64,000 bases of DNA from Sva-07 sp963707515. Lineage in GTDB: Bacteria > Actinomycetota > Acidimicrobiia > Acidimicrobiales > Ilumatobacteraceae. The stretch spans positions 496,001 to 560,000 of the forward strand of contig CAVPQI010000001.1 in assembly GCA_963707515.1 (NCBI GenBank). The letters run 5' to 3'. Positions 38,286-47,879 of the stretch are shown here, in pieces. The notes beneath the pieces were generated by a model. That model saw nothing but the letters and a program-made list of their open reading frames with translations, made no database searches and was not told the DNA's origin. The translations under genes were made by a program, and so were the position numbers. Each line of letters opens with the position of its first letter. Position 1 is the first letter of the stretch.

Positions 38286-39167
38286 GTGGAGCTGGGACGA
38301 GTAGGGATCTGGACGGCGGCCTTCGACGCGCATCCGTCCGCAACCGCACGGTCGGCGGCGGCAGAGATGGAGCAACTCGGTTACCGCACGCTCTGGCTCA
38401 ACGAAGCAACTGGACGAGACCCGTTCGTCATGGCCGGACTGCTGCTGTCCGCGACCTCGACGCTGACCGTCGCACTGGGCATCGCCAACATCTACGCCCG
38501 CGACGCGATGACGACGGCGGCGGCGCAGAAGACGCTCGCCGAGGCCTACCCGGGACGCTTCCTGCTCGGCTTGGGCGTGAGCAGCCCGGTGCTCGTCGAG
38601 AAGGTGCGGGGCCACGAGTACGGCAAGCCGCTGTCCAACATGCGGGCCTATCTCGAGACCATGGACCAGGCGCCGTTCCATGCCGTGGGGCCTGCTGAGC
38701 CGCCGCCGCGGGTCCTCGCCGCGCTCGGCCCCAAGATGCTCGAGCTCTCAGCGAGTCACGCCGACGGGGCCCATCCGTACCTCACGACGCCCGCCCACAC
38801 GGCCGAGGCTCGTCGCGTCATCGGTCCCGACGCCCTCCTCGCGCCCGAGCAGATGGTCGTCCTCGACGCCGACCCGGGGCCGGCCCGGGCGATCGGCCGC
38901 CGAGCGCTCAGCTTCTACCTCCGGGCACCGGGCTACCTGGCCAACCTCCGGCGGCTCGGCTTCGGCGACGACGACTGGGCCGACCCGAAGGCGCCGTCCG
39001 ACCGGCTCGTCGACGCCATCGTGGCGTGGGGCGGGATCGACGCCGCCGTCGCCCGCGTCGGCGAGCATCTCGACGCCGGCGCGGACCACGTCGCTGTACA
39101 GGTGCTGCGTGGCGACGCCGAACTGCCGATGACGGAGTGGCGCCTCCTCGCCGCCGCACTCGTCTGA
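38286..39167 (+). CDS. LLM class F420-dependent oxidoreductase (TIGR03620-like)
   Basis: 293 residues from GTG 38286. Luciferase-like TIM barrel: AEMEQLGYRTLWLNEATGRDPFVMAGLLL, VALGIANIYARDAMTTAAAQKTLAEAYPGRFLLGLGVS and PRVLAALGPKMLELSASHADGAHPYL. Actinobacterial F420-using subfamily; substrate unknown. It follows kup by 44 bp but has its own -10-like box. Confidence 0.87.
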   Translation: MELGRVGIWTAAFDAHPSATARSAAAEMEQLGYRTLWLNEATGRDPFVMAGLLLSATSTLTVALGIANIYARDAMTTAAAQKTLAEAYPGRFLLGLGVSSPVLVEKVRGHEYGKPLSNMRAYLETMDQAPFHAVGPAEPPPRVLAALGPKMLELSASHADGAHPYLTTPAHTAEARRVIGPDALLAPEQMVVLDADPGPARAIGRRALSFYLRAPGYLANLRRLGFGDDDWADPKAPSDRLVDAIVAWGGIDAAVARVGEHLDAGADHVAVQVLRGDAELPMTEWRLLAAALV

Positions 39168-39247
39168 CCCGCCGTCGAACTCTCGGCTCCGGCGGGCGAG
39201 GCGACGAGCGGCGTTAGGGCGTCGGTATCGCGGGGTACTCGACGGCG

Positions 39248-39991
39248 GTGTCGACGTCGAGATCCGATCCCACCGAGTTGTGGCTGTTGCGCCATGGGCA
39301 GAGTCTCGGAAACGTGGCCAGGGATCGGGCGCACGAGCTCGATGCCGAGCTGTTGGAGATCGCCGAACGCGACATGGACGTGCCACTGTCACCGCTCGGC
39401 CGGCGGCAATCCGAGGCGCTGGGGCACTGGATGCGCACCGTCGAAGCGCCGCCCGACGTCGTCCTCTGCTCGCCGTACGTGCGTGCCGTCGAGACCGCCG
39501 AGGTCGTCCTCGACACGGCCGGTCTCGACTGCGAACTCGTCCTCGACGAGCGGTTGCGGGAGCGGGAGTTCGGCATCCTCGATCTGCTCACACGACGCGG
39601 CATCGAGTCGCGGTTCCCGGCCGAGGCCGAGCGTCGGCGTCGGCTGGGCAAGTTCTACCATCGCCCTCCTGGTGGCGAGAGTTGGGTCGACGTGGCGTTG
39701 CGCCTGCGATCGCTGCGCGACACGCTGGGTCGCGAACATCTCGACGACCGGGTGCTGATGGTGACCCACGAGGTGGTGATCCTGCTCTGGCGCTACCTGC
39801 TCGAACGGCTCGCCGAACGAGAGGTGTTGGCGCTCGGAGCCGAACGCCCGATCGGCAACTGCGCCCTGACGACGTACGTGACCGGCGCCGATCAACGCCT
39901 CGCACTCGACCTCGAGGGCTGGACGGCACCGCTCGAACACGACGATGTCCCCGTGACGGTGGAACGTGATGTCCCCATCGCGCCACGCTGA
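39248..39991 (+). CDS. Histidine phosphatase (phosphoglycerate-mutase family)
   Basis: 247 residues from GTG 39248. The phosphate-binding LLRHGQSLGN contains the phosphorylated His. CSPYVRAVETAEVVL, the acid segment LREREFGILDLLTRRGIESRFP and the second catalytic His in VTHEVVILL follow. Broad-specificity phosphatases with this form act on many sugars and nucleotides; the substrate is unknown. The following gene starts 26 bp before its stop. Confidence 0.85.
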   Translation: MSTSRSDPTELWLLRHGQSLGNVARDRAHELDAELLEIAERDMDVPLSPLGRRQSEALGHWMRTVEAPPDVVLCSPYVRAVETAEVVLDTAGLDCELVLDERLREREFGILDLLTRRGIESRFPAEAERRRRLGKFYHRPPGGESWVDVALRLRSLRDTLGREHLDDRVLMVTHEVVILLWRYLLERLAEREVLALGAERPIGNCALTTYVTGADQRLALDLEGWTAPLEHDDVPVTVERDVPIAPR

Positions 39992-40865
39992 CGACGTCGA
40001 GCTGACCGCCGACATGCTCGGCGCGTGGCCGCTGCCGAACAACCCCGACGGCGACAAGCACGACCGCGGCACGGTGCTCGTCATCGCCGGGTCGACCACG
40101 ACCCCCGGCGCCGCGCTGCTCGCCGGCACTGCCGCGCTCCGTGCCGGAGCCGGACGCCTGCAGATCGCCACGCACGCCAACGTGGCGATGCACGTCGCGG
40201 TCGCCGTGCCCGAGGCGATGGTGATCGGCACCGACAGCGGCCGGCTCGATGACGCCATCGCGGACGCCGACTCGATCGTCATCGGTCCCGGCGTCGACCG
40301 CTCGCAACCGGTCGCCGATCTGCTCGCCCAGGTGCTCGAACTCGCCCGTCGCGACACGGTGATCGTCGTCGATGCGGCCGCGCTCGACGAACTGACCTGC
40401 GCCGCGGCGACGGCCCGGGCGGGGCGTCTGGTGCTGACACCGAACCGGTCCGAGCTCGCTCGGCTGGCCGACCGTTGTGGTGCCGACGGCGGCGACGACA
40501 TGGAACGGGTCGCCGTCGACTACGCGGCGGTGGTCACGTCGTTCGGCACGGTGTGGGCCAGCGATGGGCGGAGGTGGCACACCGATGTCGGCCATCCCGG
40601 TCTGGGGACGTCCGGGTCCGGCGACGTCCTGGCCGGGCTCGTCGGTGGCCTCGCGGCCCGCTGCCACGACGCCGCCCAGGCGTCGTGCTGGGGGACTCTC
40701 GTCCACCTCCTCGCCGGTGAACACCTCGGGTCGCGATGCGATCCGTTGGGCTTCCTCGCCCGCGACCTGGTGCCGGCGGCAGCCGCCGCCCTCGACGCCA
40801 CCGAGCGCCGACGGTGGGACATCGGCAACACGGCTGCAGGGCGCTCCGAGCTCTGGACGGGATGA
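39966..40865 (+). CDS. nnrD: ADP-dependent NAD(P)H-hydrate dehydratase
   Basis: 299 residues from GTG 39966 (ATG 39969 is next). Ribokinase-like YjeF C-terminal fold: KHDRGTVLVIAGS, GAALLAGTAALRAGAGRLQIAT, the ATP/ADP-binding SIVIGPGVDRS, LVLTPNRSELARL and GLGTSGSGDVLAGLVGGLAA. It repairs damaged NAD(P)H hydrates. The epimerase partner domain is not fused and not in the window. Translationally coupled to the phosphatase gene. Confidence 0.92.
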   Translation: MMSPSRHADDVELTADMLGAWPLPNNPDGDKHDRGTVLVIAGSTTTPGAALLAGTAALRAGAGRLQIATHANVAMHVAVAVPEAMVIGTDSGRLDDAIADADSIVIGPGVDRSQPVADLLAQVLELARRDTVIVVDAAALDELTCAAATARAGRLVLTPNRSELARLADRCGADGGDDMERVAVDYAAVVTSFGTVWASDGRRWHTDVGHPGLGTSGSGDVLAGLVGGLAARCHDAAQASCWGTLVHLLAGEHLGSRCDPLGFLARDLVPAAAAALDATERRRWDIGNTAAGRSELWTG

Positions 40866-40884
40866 ACGGGCCCGCCGGCGTCCG

Positions 40885-41661
40885 ATGACCGCGGTCGGCA
40901 CCGGCGGCGAACTCCGGGTCGGCTGCTCCGGATGGCACTACCGGGACTGGCGAGGCATCGTGTACCCGGCAGACCTCCCCCAGCGCCGGTGGTTCGAGCA
41001 CTATCAGTCGTTGTTCGACACGGTCGAGCTGAACTCGACCTTCTACCGCTTGCCGACGACCGAGGCCGTGGAGAAGTGGGCTGCGGCGGCGGCACCGGGC
41101 TTCGTGTACGCCGTCAAGGTGGGCGCCTTCGGTACGCACCGCAAGAAGCTGCTCGATGCCGAGTCGTGGCTCGCCAACCACCTCGACCGGGCGGCGCGCC
41201 TCGGGACCCACCTCGGGCCCAACCTGGTGCAGCTGCCGCCGCGCTGGAAGCGCAACGTCGAGCGTCTCGACGAGTTCTTGTCCGTCGCGCCGGAAACGAT
41301 GCAATGGGCGGTCGAGCTGCGCGAGGAGTCGTGGTTGCACGACGACGTGTTCGACGTGCTCCGCCGGCACGGGGCAGCGTTGTGCGTCCACGACCTGCTG
41401 GCGGATCATCCGTTCGAGTTGACGACCGACTGGACCTATGTGCGATTCCACGGTCCCGACGCGCTCCGGGTGCCGTACCACGGCTCCTACAGCCCGTCGC
41501 ACCTGAGGTCGTGGGCGGAGCGGTTGTCGTCGGTGCTGGAACGGCAGATGGACGTGTTCGCCTACTTCAACAACGACTGGTACGGCCATGCCGTGACGAA
41601 CGCCGTGTCGCTGCGCGACCAGGCGGTGGCGCTCGCAGGCCGCACGGCGGACGGTCGATGA
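40885..41661 (+). CDS. DUF72 family protein
   Basis: 258 residues from ATG 40885. The family signature RVGCSGWHYRDWRG and the FDTVELNSTFYRLP, FVYAVKVGAFGTHRKKL, WAVELREESW, TYVRFHGPDA and DVFAYFNNDWYGHAVTNA blocks are all present. TIM-barrel fold with unknown function. Nineteen bp after nnrD, so probably in the same transcript. Confidence 0.9.
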   Translation: MTAVGTGGELRVGCSGWHYRDWRGIVYPADLPQRRWFEHYQSLFDTVELNSTFYRLPTTEAVEKWAAAAAPGFVYAVKVGAFGTHRKKLLDAESWLANHLDRAARLGTHLGPNLVQLPPRWKRNVERLDEFLSVAPETMQWAVELREESWLHDDVFDVLRRHGAALCVHDLLADHPFELTTDWTYVRFHGPDALRVPYHGSYSPSHLRSWAERLSSVLERQMDVFAYFNNDWYGHAVTNAVSLRDQAVALAGRTADGR

Positions 41662-41694
41662 CTGACCGGTGACCGGGCCGGGCATCGTCGACCC

Positions 41695-41979
41695 ATGACA
41701 TCCGACGAGACCCGACGCGATGCCCCGAACCCGGGCAACGTTCCCAACGAGGCCGAAGCAGAAGCGGAGTTCGGCGTGACCCAGGACGGTCGTCCGCTCG
41801 CCGAGCGCGGCGACCTCGTCGACGAGGACGGCGACGACATCCGCCAGTACAGCGGCGAGCCGGTGCCGACCGAGCACGGCTACGTGATCCCGCAACAGTC
41901 CCCTGCGGGCGACGAGGTCGACGTCGGCGGCGGCGAATGGCCCGACGAACCCGAGCGCGGTGCCGACGCCCAGCAGTGA
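41695..41979 (+). CDS. Small acidic protein, 94 aa
   Basis: 94 residues, highly acidic and likely disordered (EAEAEAEFGVTQ, LVDEDGDDIRQY, GDEVDVGGGEWPDEPE), with no membrane segment. It lies 33 bp after the DUF72 gene and before the hemerythrin gene. No family is recognised; coding support is codon pattern and position. Confidence 0.5.
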   Translation: MTSDETRRDAPNPGNVPNEAEAEAEFGVTQDGRPLAERGDLVDEDGDDIRQYSGEPVPTEHGYVIPQQSPAGDEVDVGGGEWPDEPERGADAQQ

Positions 41980-42120
41980 CCGTTGCGTGACCGTGCCACC
42001 GTGGACCGGGCCGCCGTGGACCGTGCCGCCGAGCGGCAGACACGATGCTGTTTGGCTCGATCGCCGAGGGGTACCGGAAGCGCCACCGCCCGACGGGGGC
42101 GCCGAGAGATTGGAGCAGTG

Positions 42121-42648
42121 ATGGTCAACGATCCGATGCGCATTCTGAAGGCCGACCACCGCGAGGTGGAGAAGCTCCTCGACAAGCTGGCCGAGTCGGA
42201 CGAGGGTGCCGAGCGCGAAGCGCTGCTCGACGAGCTCGTGCTCAAGTTGAGCGCCCACATGACGGCCGAGGAGGAGATCGTCTACCCACCGGTGAAAGCC
42301 GAGGTCGGCGAGGAGGACGAAGAGGAAGCCGAGATCGAACACGGGTTGGCGCGCGAGGGGCTCGAGAAGCTGCAGCAGATGGTCGACAAGCCGGGCTTCG
42401 GCGCTGCCGTCGAGATGCTCAAGGGTGGGATCTCCCACCACGTGCACGAAGAGGAGCACGAGTTGCTCCCCGAGTTGAAGGACAGCCTCGACCGCGAGCA
42501 GTGGCTGGCGATCGGCGACGCCCTCGCCGAGGCCAAGAGGGCCGCCGGACTCCCCGTTCCGCAGCCGCCACGCCGCAAGTCGACCAAGCGTGCCACGAGC
42601 TCGAAGTCGAAGTCGACGTCGACGTCGCGAAAGAAGGTGGCGTCGTGA
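42121..42648 (+). CDS. Hemerythrin-like protein with basic tail
   Basis: 175 residues from ATG 42121 with GGAG upstream. The HHE/hemerythrin pattern is visible: H17 in LKADHREVEKL, H42 in LSAHMTAEEEIVYP, H65 in IEHGLAREGLEKL, then H101-H102 and H104 in GGISHHVHEEEHELLPEL. These would bind a di-iron centre for O2, NO or redox sensing. The last 35 residues are a Lys/Ser/Thr-rich tail (KSTKRATSSKSKSTSTSRKK), unusual for the family and possibly DNA- or polyanion-binding. Confidence 0.87.
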   Translation: MVNDPMRILKADHREVEKLLDKLAESDEGAEREALLDELVLKLSAHMTAEEEIVYPPVKAEVGEEDEEEAEIEHGLAREGLEKLQQMVDKPGFGAAVEMLKGGISHHVHEEEHELLPELKDSLDREQWLAIGDALAEAKRAAGLPVPQPPRRKSTKRATSSKSKSTSTSRKKVAS

Positions 42649-42710
42649 TGCGACCGGCGAGGCGGCGGGTGCCCGGCATGGACCTGGCGGCCATCGGGTA
42701 GCGGGGTCCC

Positions 42711-42971
42711 ATGTCTTCCACACACGACAACACCGATTCCCACGCCGCCCCGCCAGCCGAGCCAGGCAAGGACTCGACGGTCAACGATTGGCACGGACAA
42801 GACGTCGAACGCGACAAGGACGCCGCGGACGAGGCGCTCGAACGAGCGGACGGCGACGCGGACAAGGCCGAGCAGATCTTCGAGGAGGAGCGCCCGGCGC
42901 ACGAAGGCGATGTCTTCGACGTGCCGGCCGGCGAACGCGAAGGGTCGCTGGTCGAGCCCGACGAGGGCTGA
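42711..42971 (+). CDS. Small acidic protein, 86 aa
   Basis: 86 residues, acidic, with a predicted helix DKDAADEALERADGDADKAEQIFEEER followed by EGDVFDVPAGEREGSLVEPDEG. Convergent with the deacetylase gene and 3 bp from its end. Composition resembles the acidic protein on the other side of the hemerythrin gene. No family recognised. Confidence 0.5.
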   Translation: MSSTHDNTDSHAAPPAEPGKDSTVNDWHGQDVERDKDAADEALERADGDADKAEQIFEEERPAHEGDVFDVPAGEREGSLVEPDEG

Positions 42972-42974
42972 TCG

Positions 42975-44024
<1,050 letters not shown>

Positions 44025-44047
44025 CGTGACGTGCCGTTCGTGGTCCG

Positions 44048-44680
44048 TCAGCGGATGACGTCGGCGCGCCGCAGCGCGTCGGTCCGGTACGGCTCGGCGA
44101 GCACGCTCGCCAGGATCAGTTCGGTGCCGAGCCGTGTGCTGGCGCAGTACGTGTCCCAGTCGATCATCCCGTACGCCCACCGCTCGAGACCACGCATCTT
44201 CTGGATGAACAGGTGGCGGGCGAGGCGCTCGGTGTCGATCTCGGCGACGAACATGCCGTCGGCCTGGGCTTTGGCGAGGTCGGCCTCGACCGAGATGATG
44301 ATCCGCTCCCCCACCGGACCCATCCGCTCCGACGTCGGGGTCGACTTGAGCGTCGCCAACACCGGCCGCCACACGTTGTCGTCAGCGGCGATCGTCGTGT
44401 CGAGCCCGTTGAACAACACCCGGGTGACGTCGATCGGCGACTCGGCCGGCTGCTCGTCGAGCTCGATCTCCAACTTGTCGAGGCCGTTGCTGACGAAGGC
44501 GGCGATCACGCCGTTGCGGTCGTCGAACTGGTTGTACAGCGTGGCGACGGCGACGTTGGCCCGCTCGGCGAGCTTGCGCATCGTCAGCCCCTCGACGCCG
44601 TTGGCGGCGATCATCTCGCCCACGGCCTGCAGGATGTCTGCCCGCGTGCGACGCTGACGCTCTTCCCAGCCGTGGCTCAT
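44048..44680 (-). CDS. TetR family regulator
   Basis: 210 residues. The N-terminal helix-turn-helix is clear (RADILQAVGEMIAANGVEGLTMRKLAERANVAVATLYNQFDDRNGVIAAFV); the C-terminal ligand domain is not assignable. It is 23 bp upstream of the deacetylase gene on the same strand and divergent from an LLM oxidoreductase across 85 bp. Either neighbour could be its target. Confidence 0.88.
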   Translation of the reverse strand: MSHGWEERQRRTRADILQAVGEMIAANGVEGLTMRKLAERANVAVATLYNQFDDRNGVIAAFVSNGLDKLEIELDEQPAESPIDVTRVLFNGLDTTIAADDNVWRPVLATLKSTPTSERMGPVGERIIISVEADLAKAQADGMFVAEIDTERLARHLFIQKMRGLERWAYGMIDWDTYCASTRLGTELILASVLAEPYRTDALRRADVIR

Positions 44681-44730
44681 GACCCCGTAATGCTACGACG
44701 GGACCACGGTCGAGCGCGACGACGGGACCC

Positions 44731-44759
44731 TTGACACACGATTGGGACGGTGTTCTGAT
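44731..44759 (+). promoter_or_regulatory. Consensus promoter of the third LLM gene
   Basis: TTGACA (44731-44736), a 17-bp spacer and TCTGAT (44754-44759). The -10 ends six bases before the ATG at 44766, so transcription should begin at or next to the start codon (leaderless). It lies in the TetR/LLM divergent gap, where a TetR operator would be expected. Confidence 0.7.
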
Positions 44760-44765
44760 CCAGGA

Positions 44766-45746
44766 ATGACCCGCCTCGGCTACCAGATCCCGAACTTCAC
44801 CTATCCCGGTGTCGGGCCCGCCACCTTGTTCGACGCCATCGCCAACCAGGCCAAGGAGGCCGACACCTCCGGTTTCGACACCGTGCTGGTGATGGACCAC
44901 TTCTACCAGTTGCCGATGCTCGGCACGCCCGACCAGTACATGCTCGAGTGCTATTCGCTGCTGTCGGCGCTCGCCCGCGAAACGTCGAATGTCCGCCTCA
45001 GCGCGCTCGTCACCGGCAACACGTACCGCAACCCGGCCGTGCTGGCGAAGACGGTGACGACGCTCGACATCGTCTCGGGCGGACGAGCCCAGCTCGGCAT
45101 CGGCGCTGGTTGGTTCGAGCTCGAGCACGACGCGTTCGGCATCGAGTTCGGGACGTTCACCGACCGCTTCGAGAAGCTCGAGGAAGCACTGCAGATCATC
45201 ATCCCGATGCTGCGCGGCGAGCGACCGTCGCTCGACGGTCGGCACTACACGGCGAGCGCGGCGATGAACGAGCCCCCGGCCGTGTCGCGGATCCCGGTGA
45301 TGATCGGCGGCGGCGGCGAGAAGAAGACGCTGCGCATGGTCGCCCAGTACGCCGACGAGTCGAACCTCATCGCTGCGCCGGCCGAGATCGACCGCAAGCT
45401 GGCGGCGCTCGACGAGCACTGCCAACGTCTCGGCCGCGACCGCTCCGAGATCACCGTGTCGTGGCAGGCAACGGCATGCATCGCAGCGACCAAGGAGGAG
45501 GCGTTCGACGACCTCGCCGGTTATCTCGGCCAGCGCGGGCTCGACCTGCGGTCGATGAGCGAGGAGGATCAGCAGCCGTGGCTGGCCAACTTCTTGTGGG
45601 GTGACCCCGACACCGTCGGCGAGCGCTTCGCCGAGCGGATCCGCCCGGGCATCGACGGCTTCACCGTCAACATGCCCGCCAACGGCCACCTCGAAGGCCG
45701 CGTCACCCTGCTCGGCGAGACCCTCGCTCCGCTGCTGACCGCGTGA
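44766..45746 (+). CDS. LLM class F420-dependent oxidoreductase (TIGR03560-like)
   Basis: 326 residues. Luciferase-like barrel with FDTVLVMDHFYQLPMLG, LSALVTGNTYRNPAVLAKTVTTLDIVSGGRAQLGIGAGWFELEHDAFGIEFG, PVMIGGGGEKKTLRMVAQYADESNL and a C-terminal GDPDTVGERF. Subfamily naming is by eye. Divergent from a TetR regulator; has the best promoter in the window. Confidence 0.9.
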   Translation: MTRLGYQIPNFTYPGVGPATLFDAIANQAKEADTSGFDTVLVMDHFYQLPMLGTPDQYMLECYSLLSALARETSNVRLSALVTGNTYRNPAVLAKTVTTLDIVSGGRAQLGIGAGWFELEHDAFGIEFGTFTDRFEKLEEALQIIIPMLRGERPSLDGRHYTASAAMNEPPAVSRIPVMIGGGGEKKTLRMVAQYADESNLIAAPAEIDRKLAALDEHCQRLGRDRSEITVSWQATACIAATKEEAFDDLAGYLGQRGLDLRSMSEEDQQPWLANFLWGDPDTVGERFAERIRPGIDGFTVNMPANGHLEGRVTLLGETLAPLLTA

Positions 45747-45753
45747 CGTTTGG

Positions 45754-45784
45754 GTGACGTTTGGGGACAGGCCCCGTTCGTCAC
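45754..45784. repeat. Core palindrome 5 (imperfect)
   Basis: GTGACGTTTGGGG, ACAGG, then CCCCGTTCGTCAC: ten of thirteen positions pair. It lies just after the LLM stop, preceded by a second partial GTGACGTTTGGG. The gap is between convergent genes. Confidence 0.7.
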
Positions 45785-45804
45785 CTGCTCGCTTGCACGC
45801 ACCG

Positions 45805-46065
45805 GCGAGGGAAGCGCCAGCGACGAGCCGGAGTCGGGCCGACCCGCCGTGGCCAGCCACCGACTCGCGGTGAGGCCCGACAATCAGACGAGCGAGGGAA
45901 GCGCCAGCGACGAGCCGGAGTCGGGCCGACCCGCCGTGGCCAGCCACCGACTCGCGGTGAGGCCCGACAATCAGACGAGCGAGGGAAGCGCCAGCGACGA
46001 GCCGGAGTCGGGCCGACCCGCCGTGGCCAGCCACCGACTCGCGGTGAGGCCCGACAATCAAACGA
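45805..46065. repeat. 87-bp tandem array, three units
   Basis: Three nearly identical 87-bp units start with GCGAGGGAAGCGCC at 45805, 45892 and 45979. They fill the space between the convergent LLM and acyl-AMP ligase genes. The last unit contains the ligase stop codon, and the other two carry a TGA at the equivalent place (45971-45973, 45884-45886) in the same frame. Each unit has an internal GAGTCGG...CCGACTC inverted repeat. Confidence 0.93.
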
Positions 46066-47767
46066 GCAGGGCGAGCTCCTCTTGGAGGTACTCCTCGCGG
46101 CACTTGGAGCGCTGCAGCTTGCCGCTCGACGTCTTCGGCAGCGTGCCCGGCGTCACCAGCATCACGTCGCGCGGTGGCAGGCCGCAGACCTCGAGCGTGC
46201 GGTGGTGGATGCGCTCACGGATCTCCTCGAGCCCGCCCGACGTGTCGCTGACGCGCACCTCGGCGACGACGACCACGCTCTCCTTGCCCTTGTAGCCATC
46301 CATCCCGAAGGCGATGACATTGCCGGCGCGCACGCCGTCGAGCGAACCGACGGCGCGCTCGATGTCCTCGGGGAACACGTTGCGACCGCCGACGATGATC
46401 ACGTCCTTGATCCGCCCGCACAACACGAGCTCACCGTCGAGCAGATAGGCGAGGTCGCCGGTGCACAGCCAGCCGTCGCGGAACAGGGCCGCCGTCGCAT
46501 CCGGCCGCTTGTAGTACCCGGGGGTCACCGAGGTGCCGCGCAACAACAGCTCGCCGACGTGGCGCTCGGGCAGCTCCTCGTACGTCTCGGCGTCGACGAC
46601 CTTCATCTCCAGTCCCGGCACCGCCTTGCCGAGCAGCGGCAAGCGCCGCGCCGACAATCCGAGCTCGTCGGGGTCGCTGACCTCGACGGGCTTGGCGACG
46701 CGCTGCGTCTCGAGCACCTCGCGGTCGACGGTGTCGGTGACCAGGCCGCGGTAACGCGGCGGGAACGTGCCACCGATCGCCACCTCGGCCATGCCGAACG
46801 CCGGAAAGATGCCGCCCGGCGTGAAGCCGAAGCGCTGCGCCTCGCCCACGAACGCCTCGACCGCGTGGGGGTCGACCGGCTCGGCACCCGACAGGGCGAC
46901 GGTCAGCGGCGACAGGTCGAGACCCTCCATCCGCCGCAGCGCCCTCGTCGCCAGCACCCACGAGAAGTTCGGACCGGCGGTCGCCGTGGCGTGGTAGTCG
47001 GACAGCCATTGCATCCAGTTGCCGGGCCGGGCGAGGAAGTCCTGCGGCGCCGCCTGCACCAGCTCGACCCCCTTCGTCATCGGCAGGGCGAGGAATCCGA
47101 CGAGGCCCATGTCGTGGTACAGCGGCAGCCACGAGCACATCACGTCGCCGCTGCCCAGCTGGGCGGCCTCGGCACAGGCGTCGATGTTGGCGCTGAGCAC
47201 CCGGTCGGGGATCATCACGCCCTTCGGCTCGCTGGTCGAGCCGCTCGTGTACTGCAAGATGACCAGCCGTTCGGGATCCTCGGGCGGCAGCTCCAACGCG
47301 TCGCCCGACGGCACGTTCGCTGCGCCCGGCAGGACCGACTTCATCGGCAGGATCGGCGGGTCGCCCGGCGCAGCTTCGTAGAAGTCGGCGAGCTGGTCGT
47401 CGATCAGGACGAGCTTGGCGTCACCGTGGCGGATGCGACCGCGGGTGCTCTCGATGAACACGTCGAGCGAACCCATCCGCATCGGCAGCGGCAGGACCAT
47501 CGACGCCAGCCCGGCCATCCAGCAGCCGCGGACGATGGTCATCAGCTCCCGGCTCGTCGGTCCGAGCACGGCGACGTGGTCGCCCGGCACGAGGCCCCTC
47601 GCCTGCAGCGCAGCGCCGACGGCGCGGGCGGCGTCGTGGACCTCACGCCACGAGACCCGCACGGGTCCGTCGGGTCCGGTCACCGAGGCACCGACGAAGC
47701 GGATGCCGGTGCCCGAGTCCGCCGCTGCTTCCAGACGCGCGATCGTCGAGGTCGTCCCCTCTGTCAT
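46058..47767 (-). CDS. Fatty acyl-AMP ligase (FadD-like)
   Basis: 569 residues from ATG 47767. Adenylate-forming family: the phosphate-binding YTSGSTSEPKG, FAAL-typical WLPLYHDMGLVGFLALPM, LSGAEPVDPHAVEAF, AFGMAEVAIGG, the hinge GRIKDVIIVGGRNVFPEDIE and the C-terminal catalytic Lys in PKTSSGKLQRSKCREEY. FAALs activate fatty acids as acyl-AMP for transfer to acyl carrier or PKS domains rather than CoA. No PKS lies in the window. Its stop lies inside the 87-bp array. Confidence 0.9.
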   Translation of the reverse strand: MTEGTTSTIARLEAAADSGTGIRFVGASVTGPDGPVRVSWREVHDAARAVGAALQARGLVPGDHVAVLGPTSRELMTIVRGCWMAGLASMVLPLPMRMGSLDVFIESTRGRIRHGDAKLVLIDDQLADFYEAAPGDPPILPMKSVLPGAANVPSGDALELPPEDPERLVILQYTSGSTSEPKGVMIPDRVLSANIDACAEAAQLGSGDVMCSWLPLYHDMGLVGFLALPMTKGVELVQAAPQDFLARPGNWMQWLSDYHATATAGPNFSWVLATRALRRMEGLDLSPLTVALSGAEPVDPHAVEAFVGEAQRFGFTPGGIFPAFGMAEVAIGGTFPPRYRGLVTDTVDREVLETQRVAKPVEVSDPDELGLSARRLPLLGKAVPGLEMKVVDAETYEELPERHVGELLLRGTSVTPGYYKRPDATAALFRDGWLCTGDLAYLLDGELVLCGRIKDVIIVGGRNVFPEDIERAVGSLDGVRAGNVIAFGMDGYKGKESVVVVAEVRVSDTSGGLEEIRERIHHRTLEVCGLPPRDVMLVTPGTLPKTSSGKLQRSKCREEYLQEELALLV

Positions 47768-47774
47768 GGCGCTC

Positions 47775-47780
47775 ACGCTA
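47775..47780 (-). promoter_or_regulatory. Candidate -10 box of the acyl-AMP ligase gene
   Basis: TAGCGT on the minus strand ends seven bases before the ATG at 47767. Confidence 0.45.
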
Positions 47781-47879
47781 CTTCCGCCCACCCCGTCGCA
47801 AGGATCCACCGAAGGTCGACCACGGAGCGTGACGACGGCCGAATCCGTGAACCGTCCGCGCGCCCCGGACGGCGACCCG

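Noticed and set aside
45805..46065. Possible coding repeats or CRISPR in the 87-bp array, including a 573-residue minus-strand frame through it (44382-46103)
   Set aside because: The long frame runs antisense across well-supported LLM and TetR genes, and the repeats carry in-frame stops for the ligase. No spacers are seen.
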